NCBI GenBank assembly: GCA_023101725.1
Contig: JALJCO010003056.1
Span: forward strand, 1-64,000
Direction: 5' to 3'
DNA from: Atherinomorus stipes
Lineage: Eukaryota; Chordata; Actinopteri; Atheriniformes; Atherinidae
DNA: 64,000 nt
Made by a program: the position numbers and the translations under genes. The notes beneath the pieces are model-generated. The model did no database searches, was not told the origin of the DNA, and saw only the letters and a list, made by a program, of their open reading frames with translations. Shown here piece after piece: positions 26,910 through 41,069 of this stretch; the stretch's first letter is position 1, and each line of letters opens with the position of its first letter.

Positions 26910-27730
26910 CAGATGGACTCCTCACTTGACTCAGGCTGCCCTGGTCTGCTTGGTTTTCCATGTCCCTATGCCTTACTATTTGTAACAAAAGCAGCTAAAA
27001 ATGTTGGCAGATTGTAAAAGAGAATAGCCTCTTTGAAAAATATGTTCTTACGTCAACAATTTACTCAAAAGACTTAGAAAAATTAGTGGATTACTCACCT
27101 TTCACTCATTTTTGAACTCTTTGGATAAGAGTGGATGGACATGTCTTTATTTTTCTTGGAAGTTCCTGTGACTAATGGGGGAAAATGATAATTATTTTCC
27201 TTGCAGGAATGAAATCAGTGCTGACTGGGATAACATTCCCTTGAGAAGTATCTGCTGCCTCATTTTTGTCCAACATACACCTCAGCTGCTGCCACCCCTG
27301 CAGCTTGGCTTTGCTTGTCTTTTGTTCCCTGTCACTTGTCTAATGTGAGAGTAGGAGTTCACACGTACATCCCTCCCTGGGCAAGCAAGCACGCAAACAG
27401 CAGACACACAGATGAGAGCAAAGACTTTTTTTAAATGGCTCCACGGGGGGTGGCGGTGTCATTGCAACAGGCGTGCGAGTTGGTGTTTTAATTTGTTTTT
27501 CATGCCTCACTGAGATGTTTTCTGGTCTTGACCAGTTGCAACCACGCCACCCAATCACGTGGAACCGCCATGACTGACGATGGGAGCATTGAAAGGAAGG
27601 AAAAATGAGCAATTTCGCTAGTTTTTTTACTGGTTTTCAAACTTGTTTTGAGATTATGGCCTAGGTACAAGTCAAGCTAATTTGTCAGTGGAAGAAGGAC
27701 ATCTAGTTTGAGCTCGTACAGAAGTTAGAA

Positions 27731-27982
27731 AGAGCTAGCTTAGAAACTGACCCTTACCTTTTTCCTGCTGGTGTGTTTGTTGATCTGATCAAATCGCCAA
27801 CTCTACCTGATTTCACGCCCCATGATTTATACCATGATGTCATAAGCAGTGCATCTCCTTACACTGGAGCAGACTTAAAAGCCTACAAAAGTTTGGATGC
27901 TTACCAGTTTGTTGTGGCTAGCTGCGTCACCTGGACAGGATGCTACACTAACTTTGCTGTCTTCTGTCCTCATCAAGGGTAA
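27731..27982 (+). pseudogene. Fragment of the YqaJ/SWIM-type dispersed gene family
   Basis: A + strand frame reads DPYLFPAGVFVDLIKSP and then PYTGADLKAYKSLDAYQF. The PYTGxDLKAYKSLxAYxxFV signature is known to me from a large family of fish proteins that also carry SWIM zinc-finger and YqaJ-like nuclease regions and occur in many copies. Only this short piece is present. It ends CATCAAGGGTAAAC, where a stop or a degenerate splice donor closes it. No other exon of the family was recognised nearby, so it is taken as a broken copy. Assignment rests on one motif. Confidence 0.5.
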
Positions 27983-28129
27983 ACAATAAAATACCAAGTT
28001 TGGTTTACATCCTCATCTGTTCGTGCAGCCAACTGCGCAGCACGCAATGACCATTTTTTAGTTTTTCAGTATATTAATAGCAAACTAACAGCTCAAAAAT
28101 TAGGCTACCAACTGTCTGGTTTTCAGTTA

Positions 28130-31100
28130 GCTTAATGGACATTAACGTTATTTTGACATCCATCACAGCAGAGTCGGCATTCCACTGAGGTGAATAAACT
28201 CAGATTTTGTACAGACCCGTATTCTTCAAGTAAGCCAAAACTTTGTCCTAATGAAGCTAGCAGCATTTCTGTTGTCATGGTCCAGGTTAAAGGAGGTGAG
28301 TTGTGAGTTAAGGTTAGGTTTGTTATGGTTGGAACTGTGGTTTAGGTTGGCAGTTTTGAATGAATGGAAATCAGTGCCGTGATGTCACAACCATGGTTGC
28401 CCAAGCTTGGGCGTCTGTGTATGATATGGAGAGCGTGTGTGCGTGTGTGTGTGTTATTTCCCTTTGAGGGCTGCAGTATGTCACTGTATGACTCCTCTTT
28501 TGTCTTCAGAGGAATTGGCTGTGTCAAAAAGTGAAATATTCCCTTGTCACTGCAAGCTCCTTCAGTATCTCTAGTTGCCTCTGTGTGTATGTGCATGTGT
28601 GTAGGACGAAGCTGGGCTTCAGATGTGAGTGTATGTGCCCGATGTATCCATGAATGAATGAGAGAGATCCGTTTGTGTGTGCAACACAGATGTGTGCACT
28701 CTGCATGACTTCTGAAGTCCTGGTGAGGATGTTATTAAACCGCTTCCTTTCCATTTGCCGCCGTTGTGTGAAAGTTGTACATGTACATGATTGCAGGCAT
28801 TTTTGTTTTGCCCTTTTTCCAGTTATGCAAATGCATAAGTGTGCCACATCGGGCTTTTGTGGTCCATGTCACCTCCAGCTGTGCTCTCTGTAGACTAGGT
28901 GAGTATTTGAAGTGACAAAGAATTAGCAATAGCTCTCAGCGTGGGTTTGGTGTTGTTCCAGCTACCACTCCTATTTCCCTCCCACTGCTTGACAGATGGT
29001 GCAGACCCAAACCAAGATGGCCACTGCCTTTTTAAGTGAGGGCACACAGTAAGAATTTTACAGTGTGACACACCCTACACCAACACACACATTACGCGCA
29101 GTTTGCAGCTGTGGACAAGCATATTCATTTGGAGACTTTTAGTATTTGGCTAAGACACATCCCAAAGGGGTAATCCTGCACTTATGGTACTACAGCAACA
29201 AATTTGGCAAGCCCACATGGACAAATGCTCACATAGGAGCCTGAGTATTCTTCAGATTCCAGTGAGTCTGATTATCAGTTTTCAGTGGGGATTTCTGATT
29301 TCAAATCCAATGGGACTATGATTTTTTTTAAATTCTGGTTTCATTGTTAATAAGTTGACTATGGGTTCATGTCATGGTTCTTTCCTTTTGTTTTCACTAT
29401 CTATAGCATAAAAAGTGAGAAAAGAAAATGTTGTAAATATATGAAAAAATAGCTTTGCAAAACAAAATTTGTTGTGTCTCCCAGATGTTAAAATGCCCAT
29501 TGTTCCTTAGTGGGGAGCCCTATCTACCAACTAACCATATACTGGCAATTTTGTTGGTGTCTTTTAGGCTTTATTTAAAAGTTTCTTTGACAGCAAAGGG
29601 TGCAAAGAAAGATGGGGGTGATGAGCAGCAGTTAAGCTGCTCCTATACTGACAATTTTACAGAGCATACTGAATACTCTTTGGATCATGTTGCAATGTAA
29701 AGCTAATCTGACATCATTTTCTAACCTCAGCCTATAAGTTGGTGTGCTTATAACAGTCATGTTGCTACAGTGAAAAAGTTGTTGGCTCCACTCTAACAAT
29801 GAGTTGTGTTGTCACACAGGTCTCCAGACAGACTGTCTTTGGAGATTGGAGCTTTTGCTTCAAAATATCTCACAAATGCTGTCTGTTATGACAAAACAGA
29901 AATATCTGATGTTCAGGCCATGAGAACAAGCTGTAGTGTGGAAATCTGCCATCTTGTCATTTCTCCAGAAGTTTAGGTAAGATCATGAGATGAAATGAGG
30001 CCATACTGGGAAGAATCCAAGGTGGATAAATGGCTGAAACACAGGTTTATCCAAAAGACTGGTGTTTGTGCTCCCTTTAAAACTAGAAGCTAATGTGATA
30101 ATGGTGTAATTAACCTGTCAGTATAGCTGTTATAATCTTCAGAGCATGTTATACTAACAGTGGGATCCCGAGTCTATCTAATGTCCATGGTTGACTGTAG
30201 GCAGAGAAACCTGTAATTAAATTGCCGTTTACTGTAAGTATTTTATAAATGTTTTATATCAGTTTGGTGTGTGTTCAGCTCTCAGAATGTGTACTGTACA
30301 GTTTCCAGTATTGTAATGATGTGATCCAAGGGTTATTAAGAACTGCAGGTCTTAAAAGAGTCAGGGCCTGAGGAAGAGGGCTGGAGAGGAGTTGTGGGTC
30401 ACTATATGCCCCTGAAATGATCTGCTTCAATAAAGGTGTAAGTTAAGGAGGAAAAAGAAGTTGGTGTGCCATCTCTTTTTGTTCTCATCTCAATCAAAGC
30501 AGGCTACAGTATGTCACGGAGACTTCAGGAAATTGTGTCAGCTTGTGGAAGAAGGCATAATATGCCTAATTAAGATTCTTAGGTTAGCAAGTGATTGATT
30601 TGATAAAAAAAAATTATAACGCAAGTGAATCAATAAAATCTGAGTTTTACATTTAATTAGTGTTTTGTCGCTAATAGAAATTATTCATCTGCAGCAATTG
30701 CATTTTGTGAGGTCTAGCCACACGTTTCAATACTACTTTCAGTTCAGGTTTGTTAATATAATAGCAGGGGTAGATTGTTATCCACAGATGGAGACAGCCT
30801 TCAGGCTTATATCTCTATATAAAGAGAGAGGAAATTGGAATTTAGGGGATGAAAGACAGGGCATGCAAATAAAATGATGGAAAAAGGAACAGATGATAAA
30901 ATCATGTGAATGCCTGAAATGTTACTAGCATATAGATTTAATAAAGATTGGACAGTCAGGTGCAACAAGACATTTCACAGCTGCACTTTCCTTTGAAAAG
31001 CAACAATTATGTTGTTTTTCTAAAGGGTTTTACTTTGTTCAAGAAAACTGTCACTGACATCTTAGTCAACTAATCTGTATTGAAACTAGGTGGCAGGTCA

Positions 31101-33111
31101 TCCAGCTTTCAGAAAGTACATGCGTTGCTGCATTTGTGTGTGTGACTCAGAAAACCCAGGTGTTTCAAGACTTATGAATATCCTCTTTGTCTCCAGCTTT
31201 CCCTCTTCTCCCCTGAGGTGTAAACATTGTTTTTCATAATCTCGTTCAGACTGTAAGCATGGCTTCATACTAAGACTATAGAGCAGTGCCATTTTTCAAT
31301 CTATTTATATTTTTGTCAGCTCTAGCAAATCTCCAGCGGTTGTTTGTTTCTTTTAATTGGTCATTTGCTGGGATTTTTGTATTTAGCCGTCAGGCTGTGG
31401 GCTCTACACAATTGCTATTATTGCTTCTTTTTTCTTTTTTTTGGGGGGGGGGGCTATTTCGCATTTAGAATACCCTGAATATACTTTTCTCCTTGAGATA
31501 AACCGTTTCACACAAGTTTCTATAATGATCATCTCCTCCTACTTCTTATTTTCTCTCCAGCATCTGTTAGGCATTTTCTCTCTCATTCTCTCCCTTTCTG
31601 CTCCTGGGGAAGGGTTGTAAATTCATTTATTTTTTATGATAGTTTTGCTGCATTCTTACAGATGTTCTTCAAAAACATGCCAAAATTCTTAGTGTTACTT
31701 ACAGTATCTTTTATTCCTAAAATACATTTTTTATATGAGCTAATTTCACCATGTAGGGTGAGGTTTAAGCCCAGTTCCAAGAATATAATTTAAAACTACT
31801 AAAGAAGTCTGTGGAGTTGAGCATGAACCATCTCCCTGCTTCCTTTTTTCCAATTTGGAGAATAATTAAAGTGGAATCTTTGTGTTGCGCCTTTGTCTTC
31901 CCAGCAGACTAACAAGCCCATTTCTTTTCAGGCTTGAGAATTCTGCTCTGCTTGAGAGCCTTTATAACCGGTACATCTTTTTAGATTGCCCCTGCATAAC
32001 TGCCTTTAACTGCAAAAGGTCCTTGGTCCTTCATAGTTCTCGTAGCAACCAAAATACCCGAATGAGTAGCTGTAGCTGAGCACTACAGCCTTTTCTCATC
32101 GCTCTCACAGTTTGTGGTCAAACTACTTTCTTCCGTTCTCTCTGAGATCACTCCAACTCTCATCTCTTTTTGGATTTTTGGGCTTTCTAAGCACATTTTT
32201 CTGTAATTAGATAGTGAGATTTGGTTTTATGTGACATCATTTTTCAAGCGTTATTTGTGGCTAAGGAAAGCCCCTGTAGTTCATGGTGGTTTACTTATTT
32301 GGCTTGACCATCCACTGCTATTTACATCCTGAGGTAGAGTGACTGAAGATGGTGGAGCGGGAGTGACCGAGGATTACTAAAGCCTCAGGAGAAGAGGGTC
32401 GTGTAAAAAAAGCTCATAATTACAGAGGGAAATATGTAATTACTGTCAATTGTCATCCTGTTTTTTGGTGCAGGATTAGCCTTATTTTCTGCTTTTTCCA
32501 CTTTTCTAACTTTCCCACTGTCTTTCTTTCGTCTTTCTTGCAACCATTTGCATTAACAAGATTTTTATTGCATGTTCTTTTTCCAAATAGTTTTCAGAAA
32601 ACACTCTGATGTGCATCATATCTCAACATGTACCTGGCTAGTTTTCTTTGTGTTCTGGAAAGGTTTTGATAAAGATTGACACTAAAACCTCAGAAAGCAA
32701 TCTCACCCTGTTCATATTGGACTGTTTGAAGGGTTTTACTACACCCTTTTCCCTCTTCTCTTCTTCTCTCCTTCTTCCTAGGAATAAGTAGGAAGCAGTG
32801 AGCCAATGAACTTGACATGACAATGACTTATTTAGATTGCCTTTCTCCTGTTCAGTAGTAACACAGGGCATCTCTGTTGGGCCCACTCATCATCGTTTTA
32901 TTTGTCTTGTTATTTGCTATCTCTCTGATTCTCCCTTGCAATTTTCATCCCATCATCCTTCCCCGCAGTCTTCTCTCATAAATATTTTACATCTTCCAAA
33001 TGAACTCTGCCAACCTAAGCTTAGTGTATGGCTGAGTGACTTGTGTGTTTAAAGCATATAATGTGTTTATGTATGGTAAATGTGTTTCATTGTGTGTGTA
33101 TCTCTGTGACT

Positions 33112-33113
<2 letters not shown>
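28130..33113 (+). other. Intron 1 stretch with no recognised feature
   Basis: About 5 kb of AT-rich intron. It contains a GGTTAGGTTT-like simple patch near 28305-28350, short GT runs near 28440 and 28600, and a G-run of about a dozen bases at 31442-31452. No coding motif or transposon end was recognised. Confidence 0.45.
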
Positions 33114-33180
<67 letters not shown>

Positions 33181-33201
33181 TATATATATATATATATATT
33201 T
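33114..33201 (+). repeat. (AT)n microsatellite
   Basis: A nearly perfect AT dinucleotide tract of about 88 bases, interrupted once by a CAG near 33178. Such tracts readily extrude as hairpins. Confidence 0.97.
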
Positions 33202-34382
33202 ACGAGTTAAAAGCCACAGCTATACAATTATAATGCTGTACACCTGCCAAAAACAACTTCTAGAGGGCTTCACATAAGACATAAATCTAAAAAACAACAT
33301 AGAAATTAAAAAAAAAAAAAAAAAAAACGGATGCCATATGTATGATACAGAGAAGGCCATATAACAGTTTACAGAATGTGATTCTAGTTGTAAGAGAGAT
33401 TTAAAATTGGTCACAGAGCTAGCCACGATTCAGTTTGCTCCAAAGTCGGAGGACCCCCATTATTGTGGCTTGGTTTCAGCTGTTCTTACCTGGGGTCCCC
33501 TATGTGGAGGGACCACTTTAGAAGGCCTAAAATTAGAAAGTTTATTTTTGTTATTGCATTTTTTAAAAATTCGTAAGAATAAATGTCATAATGAAATTTG
33601 CCCAGGCCGAATGAAGAGGTTGATAAATTGAATTTTGCATTAATAATGATAATGATGATTGCTCTCTGAGGGTCCTATAAATAGTTTAGTTTAGTCCACA
33701 CCTGCACCTGGTCAATTCAGTTCTGACAGAGAGGAGCCTGAGGCAGAAAGAAGTTGTCTTTACCCATGAAAGGAAATTCGGACTACTAAAAACAACAGAA
33801 AGGAAAGGCAAAGAAAGGAAGGTAAGAAGAAACAACTGCTTACTCACTTCTTAGAGAAGAGAGGTGAGCAACACAACTGGACTTACACAAGCTCAGCTTA
33901 TACCCGCAGCTCCATTTTTACAGAATAGATTTATTGCTATTGCAAATTCATCAGCATCAAAGTCAGCGTTAGTGTTGCTGTATCCGAGTCAGATTTAAAG
34001 TCTTGTGAAGTCTAATTGATGTTGAAATAGGGTTAACTTATAATTACAACTTAATGACTTAACTCCGTGGAATAACTAGTGAATTTATGAAAAACTACCT
34101 GGAATAAACAGTGTCCCAGGGCAGGCTGAAAAACCGAGCATCTGTCCAGTGAAAGTCAATTAGAAAAAGATTGGACTTTAAAGGTAGAGTTCCCCCTGAA
34201 AATAAACGTTAGACTTGTGCAAGTGAAATCCGTCTCAATCGGCGCCTTTGGGACTGTACTCTCATGCGGTGGTCAGTTTGTTTGCAACTCCCTCTCCCCC
34301 TGTCTGTAATTCGCCTTTTCCCTTTGTTATGGTGTATTTGGGAAATTTGGGCGGAGATTTTTGTATATCGGTATGTCGCCAG

Positions 34383-34560
34383 CAGTGATGGGAATAATGG
34401 CGTTAGATATAAATGGCGTTGCTAACGGCACTACTTTTTCAGTAACGGGTTAATCTAACTAATTACTAAATCTATCATCACAACGCCGTTACCGATACTG
34501 GCCTTCACTGACAGCGCGTTACTATTGTTATGAGAGATTCTTTTTTGTTCCTAGTGAACA
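34383..34560 (+). mobile_element. hAT element end, other end not found
   Basis: It begins CAGTGATGGGAATAATGGCG and continues with repeated GGCGTT, TAACGG and TAACTAATTACT words, the characteristic terminus of a hAT family common in teleosts. The expected mirror end (CCATCACTG) was not found in the following 2 kb. The sequence up to about 35130, which contains a short (GAT)n and a poly(A) run at 35090-35108, may belong to the same element, but this is unproven. Confidence 0.65.
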
Positions 34561-35130
34561 GAAGTTTCACATTTGTTGGGACTATATTGTGCAGTGCTCT
34601 CGCGGAGAGGAGGCGGAGTGATACACAAATACCTGGAGACACTCGCCCATACACTCAGCAGTAACCTGCGGTCTTCAGGGCTGCAGACACGCGCCTCTCC
34701 ACACACTCATGTTTGAGCAAAAAGGTTGCTGTGAGACCTGCGGACCTATACAGGGAATACGGCGTCACCAAACTGACACAGACGCAGCGATTACGTCCAG
34801 TTTAAGAAGAAAACAGCATCATAGTTCGAGTAACAAGTTTCCCTGAATTATATCTTTCACCCATGACCCAGATTCAGTTCATAGTTTATACTAAAGATAT
34901 ATTACATGAGTTACGCACATTGGATCTGTCTTCATTTGACTGGGGCGGTACAGAAACAGTGATGATGATGATGATGATGAAGGACTCTCATTGCAAACCC
35001 CAGTCAATCTGCTCAGCCAAACACACATGCGCACAACTGGGAGAATTATAAACTGGAATCATCACAAACATCAGTTTCCTTCAGAGATAAAAAAAAAAAA
35101 AAAAAAAACACGAACATGATGAGAAACGTT

Positions 35131-38100
35131 GATTCGTTCGTGTTTCTTCGTGGTGTTTGGCCGTCATAACCACATGAGCTTGAAGCTCCTCTCCTGAGGA
35201 GGAGACAGAGCCACAACATCCATCAGTCTGAGTGTCCATGATTTTTCTGTTAGTAATTTATTCTGTATAGTTCCCACTGATTTCATTCATTAGTCAGATC
35301 TGATATTCACTTTTATATTAATTCAACATGTTCTTCTTTTCCTGTAAAATAAAAATGAGTGAAATCTGGCAATTCTACTTTTATCATGGTGGTGATTAAG
35401 CATTTTAAAACATTATTATTCAATACAAATTATTTTTATTGTATTTACTTATGTTTTTAAGTTTATTGTTGTGAGCCAGGAAATGAACAGCTACAGCAAT
35501 ATCCTACAGTAAAGCAGAAGGGGAACTTCTAAGCAATGTGCACATTTTGGTCACTGAAAATGTAAAACAGACTATTCACTTAAAATTGTTGCACGTAAGT
35601 TGTGTTGTTTGGTTGTAGTAAGAACTGAAGAACTCAGCAAATTGCTCCACTTTAATTTGTCTGCAACTTACACTTGGTGAATAAATTGTATTTGTTACCT
35701 GCAGAAATATATGGAGAGGGTGTAACAGTAAGTGAAACATTAAATGTATTATATCAGAGCAATATCTTTCAAATAAAAACCCTGCTGTGTCAACTTGAGG
35801 AAAGCTCACACATATAACTATGTTGCACCATTTGTACCCAGAGATTTTACTCCTGACTGTAACCGCTAGCTTTGTCAGTGATAGTCCAGAGTCTTTCATC
35901 TTAATTTTGATGAGAGAAATCTAAGATCTGGTTGAAACTAAAAGCCTTCTCTTTAAATCTTTCATGTTCTTGCTGCCATCCAGCTGAGATAAAAAGAGAG
36001 GCAGAGATGATGCAAAACCGTAATAAAGCACTAGTTTTCTTCACAAATTTCCAGTTTTATTTTCTTCTTCTATGTTTATGTGCATCTTTACTTTTCCCAC
36101 CCTATAGCATAAAATACAAACAAGCAAACGAACCAGCAATAAATTTGGCAACTCATTGTGTGACATGCTAACAAAGCAGTTCCAAACATCTAAATTTTGT
36201 AAGTAAAGCTGGGAAGCTGGTTTAATGGCAATCCTGTCACACAGTACCCTGCACCCTTCTTTCCCAGCAAACTCCAGCCGCCTCAGTTACAGCAATGGGG
36301 CCCAGGGCATCACTCAGTCAAATTGAATCACAAATCCTTTTGGGCAGAGGGGACTATGGCTCAGGATGAATGGTGCTGGTCTGTCATGTGATGTCTGTTG
36401 ATGAATAGACAGGGCCTATAGAGGACTGGATGGACTCAACCAAGGTAAGTAGGGCTGGTGGAGGTTGTTTCCCAGGAGGGTTTTTGTTCTGAGTTATTCT
36501 CTTACCGATTTTTTTTTTATTATCTAAAATAAATAATCTTTGTTTTTATGGTGTAAACTGTTGAAGCTTTGAAAATTACTCTTTTTGAAAACACATTTGT
36601 TGAGGAAAACAGAACAGAAACATACTCTTCCAAATGTATTCATCTTTGCAAAGTGTTAGTGACAGAAAAAGCAAAACTTTAATCTTTAGTGTTGAGTTGT
36701 TTTGTCGAGAGAGTTGTGCTCCCACCGGGATGAACTCACTCCATCAGCCTCTCTCTCCTCAAGTTTTCCATCCCTTTTTCAGGCTCCTAGTGTTTGAGAT
36801 ATGAGTTTAAAATTGAGATTTCCCTCTCTTTAGTCTTATATCCTGTCTTCTCCTTCCCCCGCAGGACTCCGTTCTTCCTTTACAGCTTTCTCCACCTACT
36901 TTCAGCCTCTCTGCATCCCTTTACGTCTCTATCGCCTTACTTGTCTTGATTGAGCACAGCTGTCACGCTTGTCCCAAAGTCCCTTTTTTTCCACATTGTT
37001 ATATAAATTGGCTGGCTGTCTTTCTCAGGCCCTGGCCTTGTTGATTTTGGGTGACGTCAGTAACTGTTGTTTATGCCTTGGACACAGAGCTGATTCTACT
37101 GTCTCCTTGGGCTGCTCTAGCTGAGCTCATTCAGCTAATACGTGTGTGTTTATTCAACTGTGCATCAGCAAGACATTCTTGTTATTTCAAAATCAATCAC
37201 AGATTCCTTCTCAAAACATATCTCTTCCTTCAATTTCCTTTGTATGACTTCATTATTATCCTCCATGGTTTTGCAATCCAGTAAGCAATAATTGGCATTA
37301 ACTGTGCTGTATATGGTTGCGGGGCTGAATACAGAAAAACAGAATACATGTGACCGGCAATGGAGGATCGGCAAACTCCTCTGAATCATTCTGTGAGGCA
37401 GGGAAGGGTGCCCTCAGGGTACAGAGGCAGTCCGATCACGGCAAAGTGGGCTGTGACATTAAAGGGATGGGAACTTGAATCATTTGACATTGCCTGTGCT
37501 TATCCACAGCTAGCTGGGCAAGAACAGCACCGAAGAGTGAGATGACAATCAAAACAGCAGTCTGCTCCGACCGCTGATTAATAACATTGTACATAAGCAA
37601 AATGATTAGATCACAATTTACCACCATTCAAAAGTAACTAGTTTGGTAAATATATTACTTTTTAGTACAGTAATCTGTTCAATCATGATTTTATTACTGG
37701 ACAGAATCCCCTTGTGAAAGTTGGATGATCTTGTTATGAGCCTGAGGCACCGGCAGTGACAGCTTACGCCAAATATAAAAGCACTTCTTTTCTGCGGACA
37801 GTTCTTTTTATTACTTCTAAGCACTAGATGTAACAATCATATAGTCTTCTACACATCTATGCATACTTGCCTGTTTACTCCAATATCTTTCCCTACTGTA
37901 AACTCACAGAAAGCCCATATGCATGAACCACCCCTGACCTGATGGACTTGTAAAAGCAATTTGTTAAACTCACGTTGACTGGTTGCTTGTACGTTTCTCC
38001 TGCTGTCTAAAATCTTCGCTGTCTGTAACTCTTTTCTTTTCTCAAGATTTTCTGTTTTGATGTGCTTTATTTGCTCACCTTTGTGTACATCAGTAGACAC

Positions 38101-38798
38101 TGCTTTTGGCAAACTCAAACTATTTCAGTTACCTTGGGGACAAGAAGTGGTTTTATAAAAGTATTGTTTTTGATGTCTTTGCAAGTGTTCTCTTAAGAAA
38201 TTGCCAACAATAAGTCATGTTGTTTGACTAATGACAAATTTATTTTGCACACAATCTCCCAAGGTTGAATATTGGCCTTCTTCTACTCATTTCATGTCAC
38301 TTTGAATCAGTGCTTTTAGATTAAAGGAACGTGTCTGCATTCAAAATCAAACTAAGGATGCAATGCGTCATTACAGACGGAAGACCAACTCCTCCAGTAG
38401 CTGAACTGGAAGCCAGCAGCAAACTACAGCCTAGTCTTTGACCTGGAATGACCTGGACTATTTTTTGGACATTATAAGCTGCAGATTTAAAATAGACACT
38501 TCAGTATCCTTAGGAGATGTTGTATCTGATGTATCTCTACTTAAAAGGGGGGATTAAATACATAAAGCTTAGTCCACAAGCTGCTCCAGGCGATCCAGTG
38601 GGAAGTTCATTGCCAGTGTTTATTTATTTATACTGCTAAATAAAAAAAAGATAAATGAAATAGAAAAATAAACTACACCACTCCATGCTGAGCAGTTTAA
38701 AAGAACCAACCCCTTTTGCGCATCTACAGAACCAAAGCTTTGTGTCTCTTGGTTCACTTTCCTCAGCATAGGAAAATATGGCAGAGATGTTACAAATA
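35131..38798 (+). other. Intron 1 stretch with no recognised feature
   Basis: About 3.7 kb of AT-rich intron sequence. No repeat ends, exons or RNA genes were recognised. Confidence 0.45.
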
Positions 38799-40236
38799 CA
38801 GGTACTACCCAAAAAATTAGAATATTGTGAAAAATTTCATGTGTTTCTATAATTAAACTTAAAAGGTGCAATTTACATTTGTATAGACAAATAATATGTA
38901 AATCAATATATTTCAAGCTTTTATTTGTTTGAATGTTGCTGATTAGGACTTGCAGCTTAAGAAAACCTTAAATTCTAAATCTCAAAAATTTTGCTTGAAT
39001 GACTGCCTTAAAGCAACCCTTACCAATGTTGCATTGTTACACTATTTTTGATAGGGTAAAATGGTATGGATGAGGTTATGGAACTCTGAAATACAAGACA
39101 GACTCACCATTAATCAAAATAAAATACTATTCCAATCTCTAAATATGCAATGAAAACTCCAACCAATCCTTGAAGTGGGGTGAACCTCTAGGATTGGCAA
39201 AGGGACCTGCCTGTCAGACCTTTGCTTCTGCATTGGGAGGCAGAGGGAATGGGGGGTGGGTCTTAGGAGTGAGGTGGGACTGTTAATATTCAAATAATCT
39301 TGCTGTGCTTTCAGAACTGCAAGATCGGTAAAGGTTGCTTTAACCCGGCTTGGCATGGATGCGACCAGCTTCTGGCATATCTCAGGTGTTATGGAAGAAA
39401 AAACATGCTTCCATCACAGCCTTGAGCTCTTCTTTATAGTTTGGTCTCTTCCCGTTCAGCTTTTTCTTGACAATGCCCCACATGTTTTCGATGGGGTTCA
39501 GGTCAGGTGAGTTTGCAGGCCAATCAAGCATGGTTGTTGAACCAAGATTTTGTACTTTTGGCAGTGTGGGCAGGTGCCAAGTCCTGCTGGAAGATGAAGT
39601 CTACATCCCCATACAGCCAAAGTGTCCTGGTAGACGGCTGCGTTTATGCTGGGCTTGATGAAGCTCACAGGTCCATTCCTTATGAAGTCCTCCACACTTT
39701 TGAATGGCCCTTTCCTGACCATCTTCTCCAGGCTGCTGTCAGCCCTCCGGCTTGTACACCGTTTTCTTTCACACTTCTTCCTTCCACTTAACTGTCCATT
39801 AATGTGCTTTGAGACAGCACTCAGAGAACAACCAGTTTCTTTTGCTATCACTTTTTGTGTCTTTCCCACCTTGCAGGGAGTCAGTGATGGTTTTCTCCAC
39901 AACTGTCAGATCAGCAGTCTTCCCCATGGTTGTGAATTCTTCTAAACCAAGACAGGGACTTTTTTAAAGGCTTGGGGCACTTATGGAGGTGTTTTGGATT
40001 ATTTACCTGATTAAAATGTGACAGTCTGAGCCTACAATACTGGAGCTTTTCACAGTATTCTAATTTTTTGAGTTTTTGAATTTGAGGTTTTCTAAAGCTG
40101 CAAGTCCTAATCAGCAACATCCAAACAAATATTCACATATTATTTGTCTAAAGAGTATGTAAATTGCACCTTTTAAGCTGAATTACAGAAATACATGAAC
40201 CTTTTCAGGATATTCTCATTTTTTGGGTAGTACCTG
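38799..40236 (-). mobile_element. Tc1/mariner-type transposon with long inverted repeats
   Basis: Both ends read CAGGTACTACCCAAAAAAT inward and are flanked by TA, the Tc1/mariner target. The inverted repeats extend for about 170 bases (38799-38967 against about 40086-40236) with roughly 80-90 percent identity by eye, including the shared AAAAGGTGCAATTTACAT and GACTTGCAGCTT blocks. The interior holds a broken transposase on the minus strand (separate entry). Total length is about 1.4 kb. It is flanked by ordinary intron sequence. Confidence 0.88.
39330..39929 (-). pseudogene. Broken Tc1/mariner-type transposase
   Basis: On the minus strand, a start at about 39929 reads MGKTADLTVVEK. After a frameshift it continues VIAKETGCSLSAVSKHING, a helix-turn-helix of the DNA-binding part. 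After SVEDFIRNGPVSF the frame changes again to DFIFQQDLAPAHTAK (second catalytic Asp box) and then PDLNPIENMWG (third acidic residue), followed by KKKLNGKRPNYKEELK. The first catalytic Asp region appears deleted, and stops follow near the C-terminus. The enzyme cannot be active. The longest surviving open frame is 39498-39902. Confidence 0.82.
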
Positions 40237-41069
40237 TACATGAATTATACTGAAGTGTTATTAGATCTTGTTATCTGGTAAGTTCAATTTACTTGTGGGG
40301 AGTGACAATGTCACAATTTAGGCATGTGAGTCCAGTTTTACCTTTCTGTATGATAGCAGCAACAGTGAATGAAGAATGGTCATACTCTAAGTCCTTTTCA
40401 GCAACAGCAATTTTTCTAAAAATAAATGGTCACTATTTGTATATGAGGGGAAAAAGTTGTCAATAAAAGAATATATACAGTATAATATATATATAATATC
40501 CAAGGACATTGCTCCATTGTTACTGGAAAAATACTCAATTTCTTATAAAAAAAGAAGTATTTTCTGTCATGCTACAATAGCCCTCCAACGCCTGCTTTCA
40601 TATATTATCTTCTCTATATGGGCTTTGCTCTCTCCCTCTCAAAGCTTGCATCTTTGAAAGAGACTTAGAAAGTTATTCTGTGTGGCAACCTACCAAGTTT
40701 TTTCTGCATCAAAATGTCATGCAGTGGTTTTCAGAAGAGATGGTTTTAAGTGTTTGATCCTCCCACCTCCACATCACCCATTTTGCAAATTGTAGCTGTG
40801 TCCCTTTTCTCTTGGGAACACAGTGCCTAATGTACCGTTACACAGCTATAAATACTCTTTTCCACAGACCATGTTCACACTTCCATTGTTAAGTGATTAT
40901 TATTTCATTTCTACCTACTGTCATGGGCACTTAGTGGTCTGCCCAAGGAGGCAGCACAGTTTCAAATAACTGTAGCCATAAGAATGTATTTGTTAAAACG
41001 ACATGAGCATGCATTTGGATACAGCACCTCTAAAAAGTAACTATTTTGATAACTATTTTGAGCTTACAT

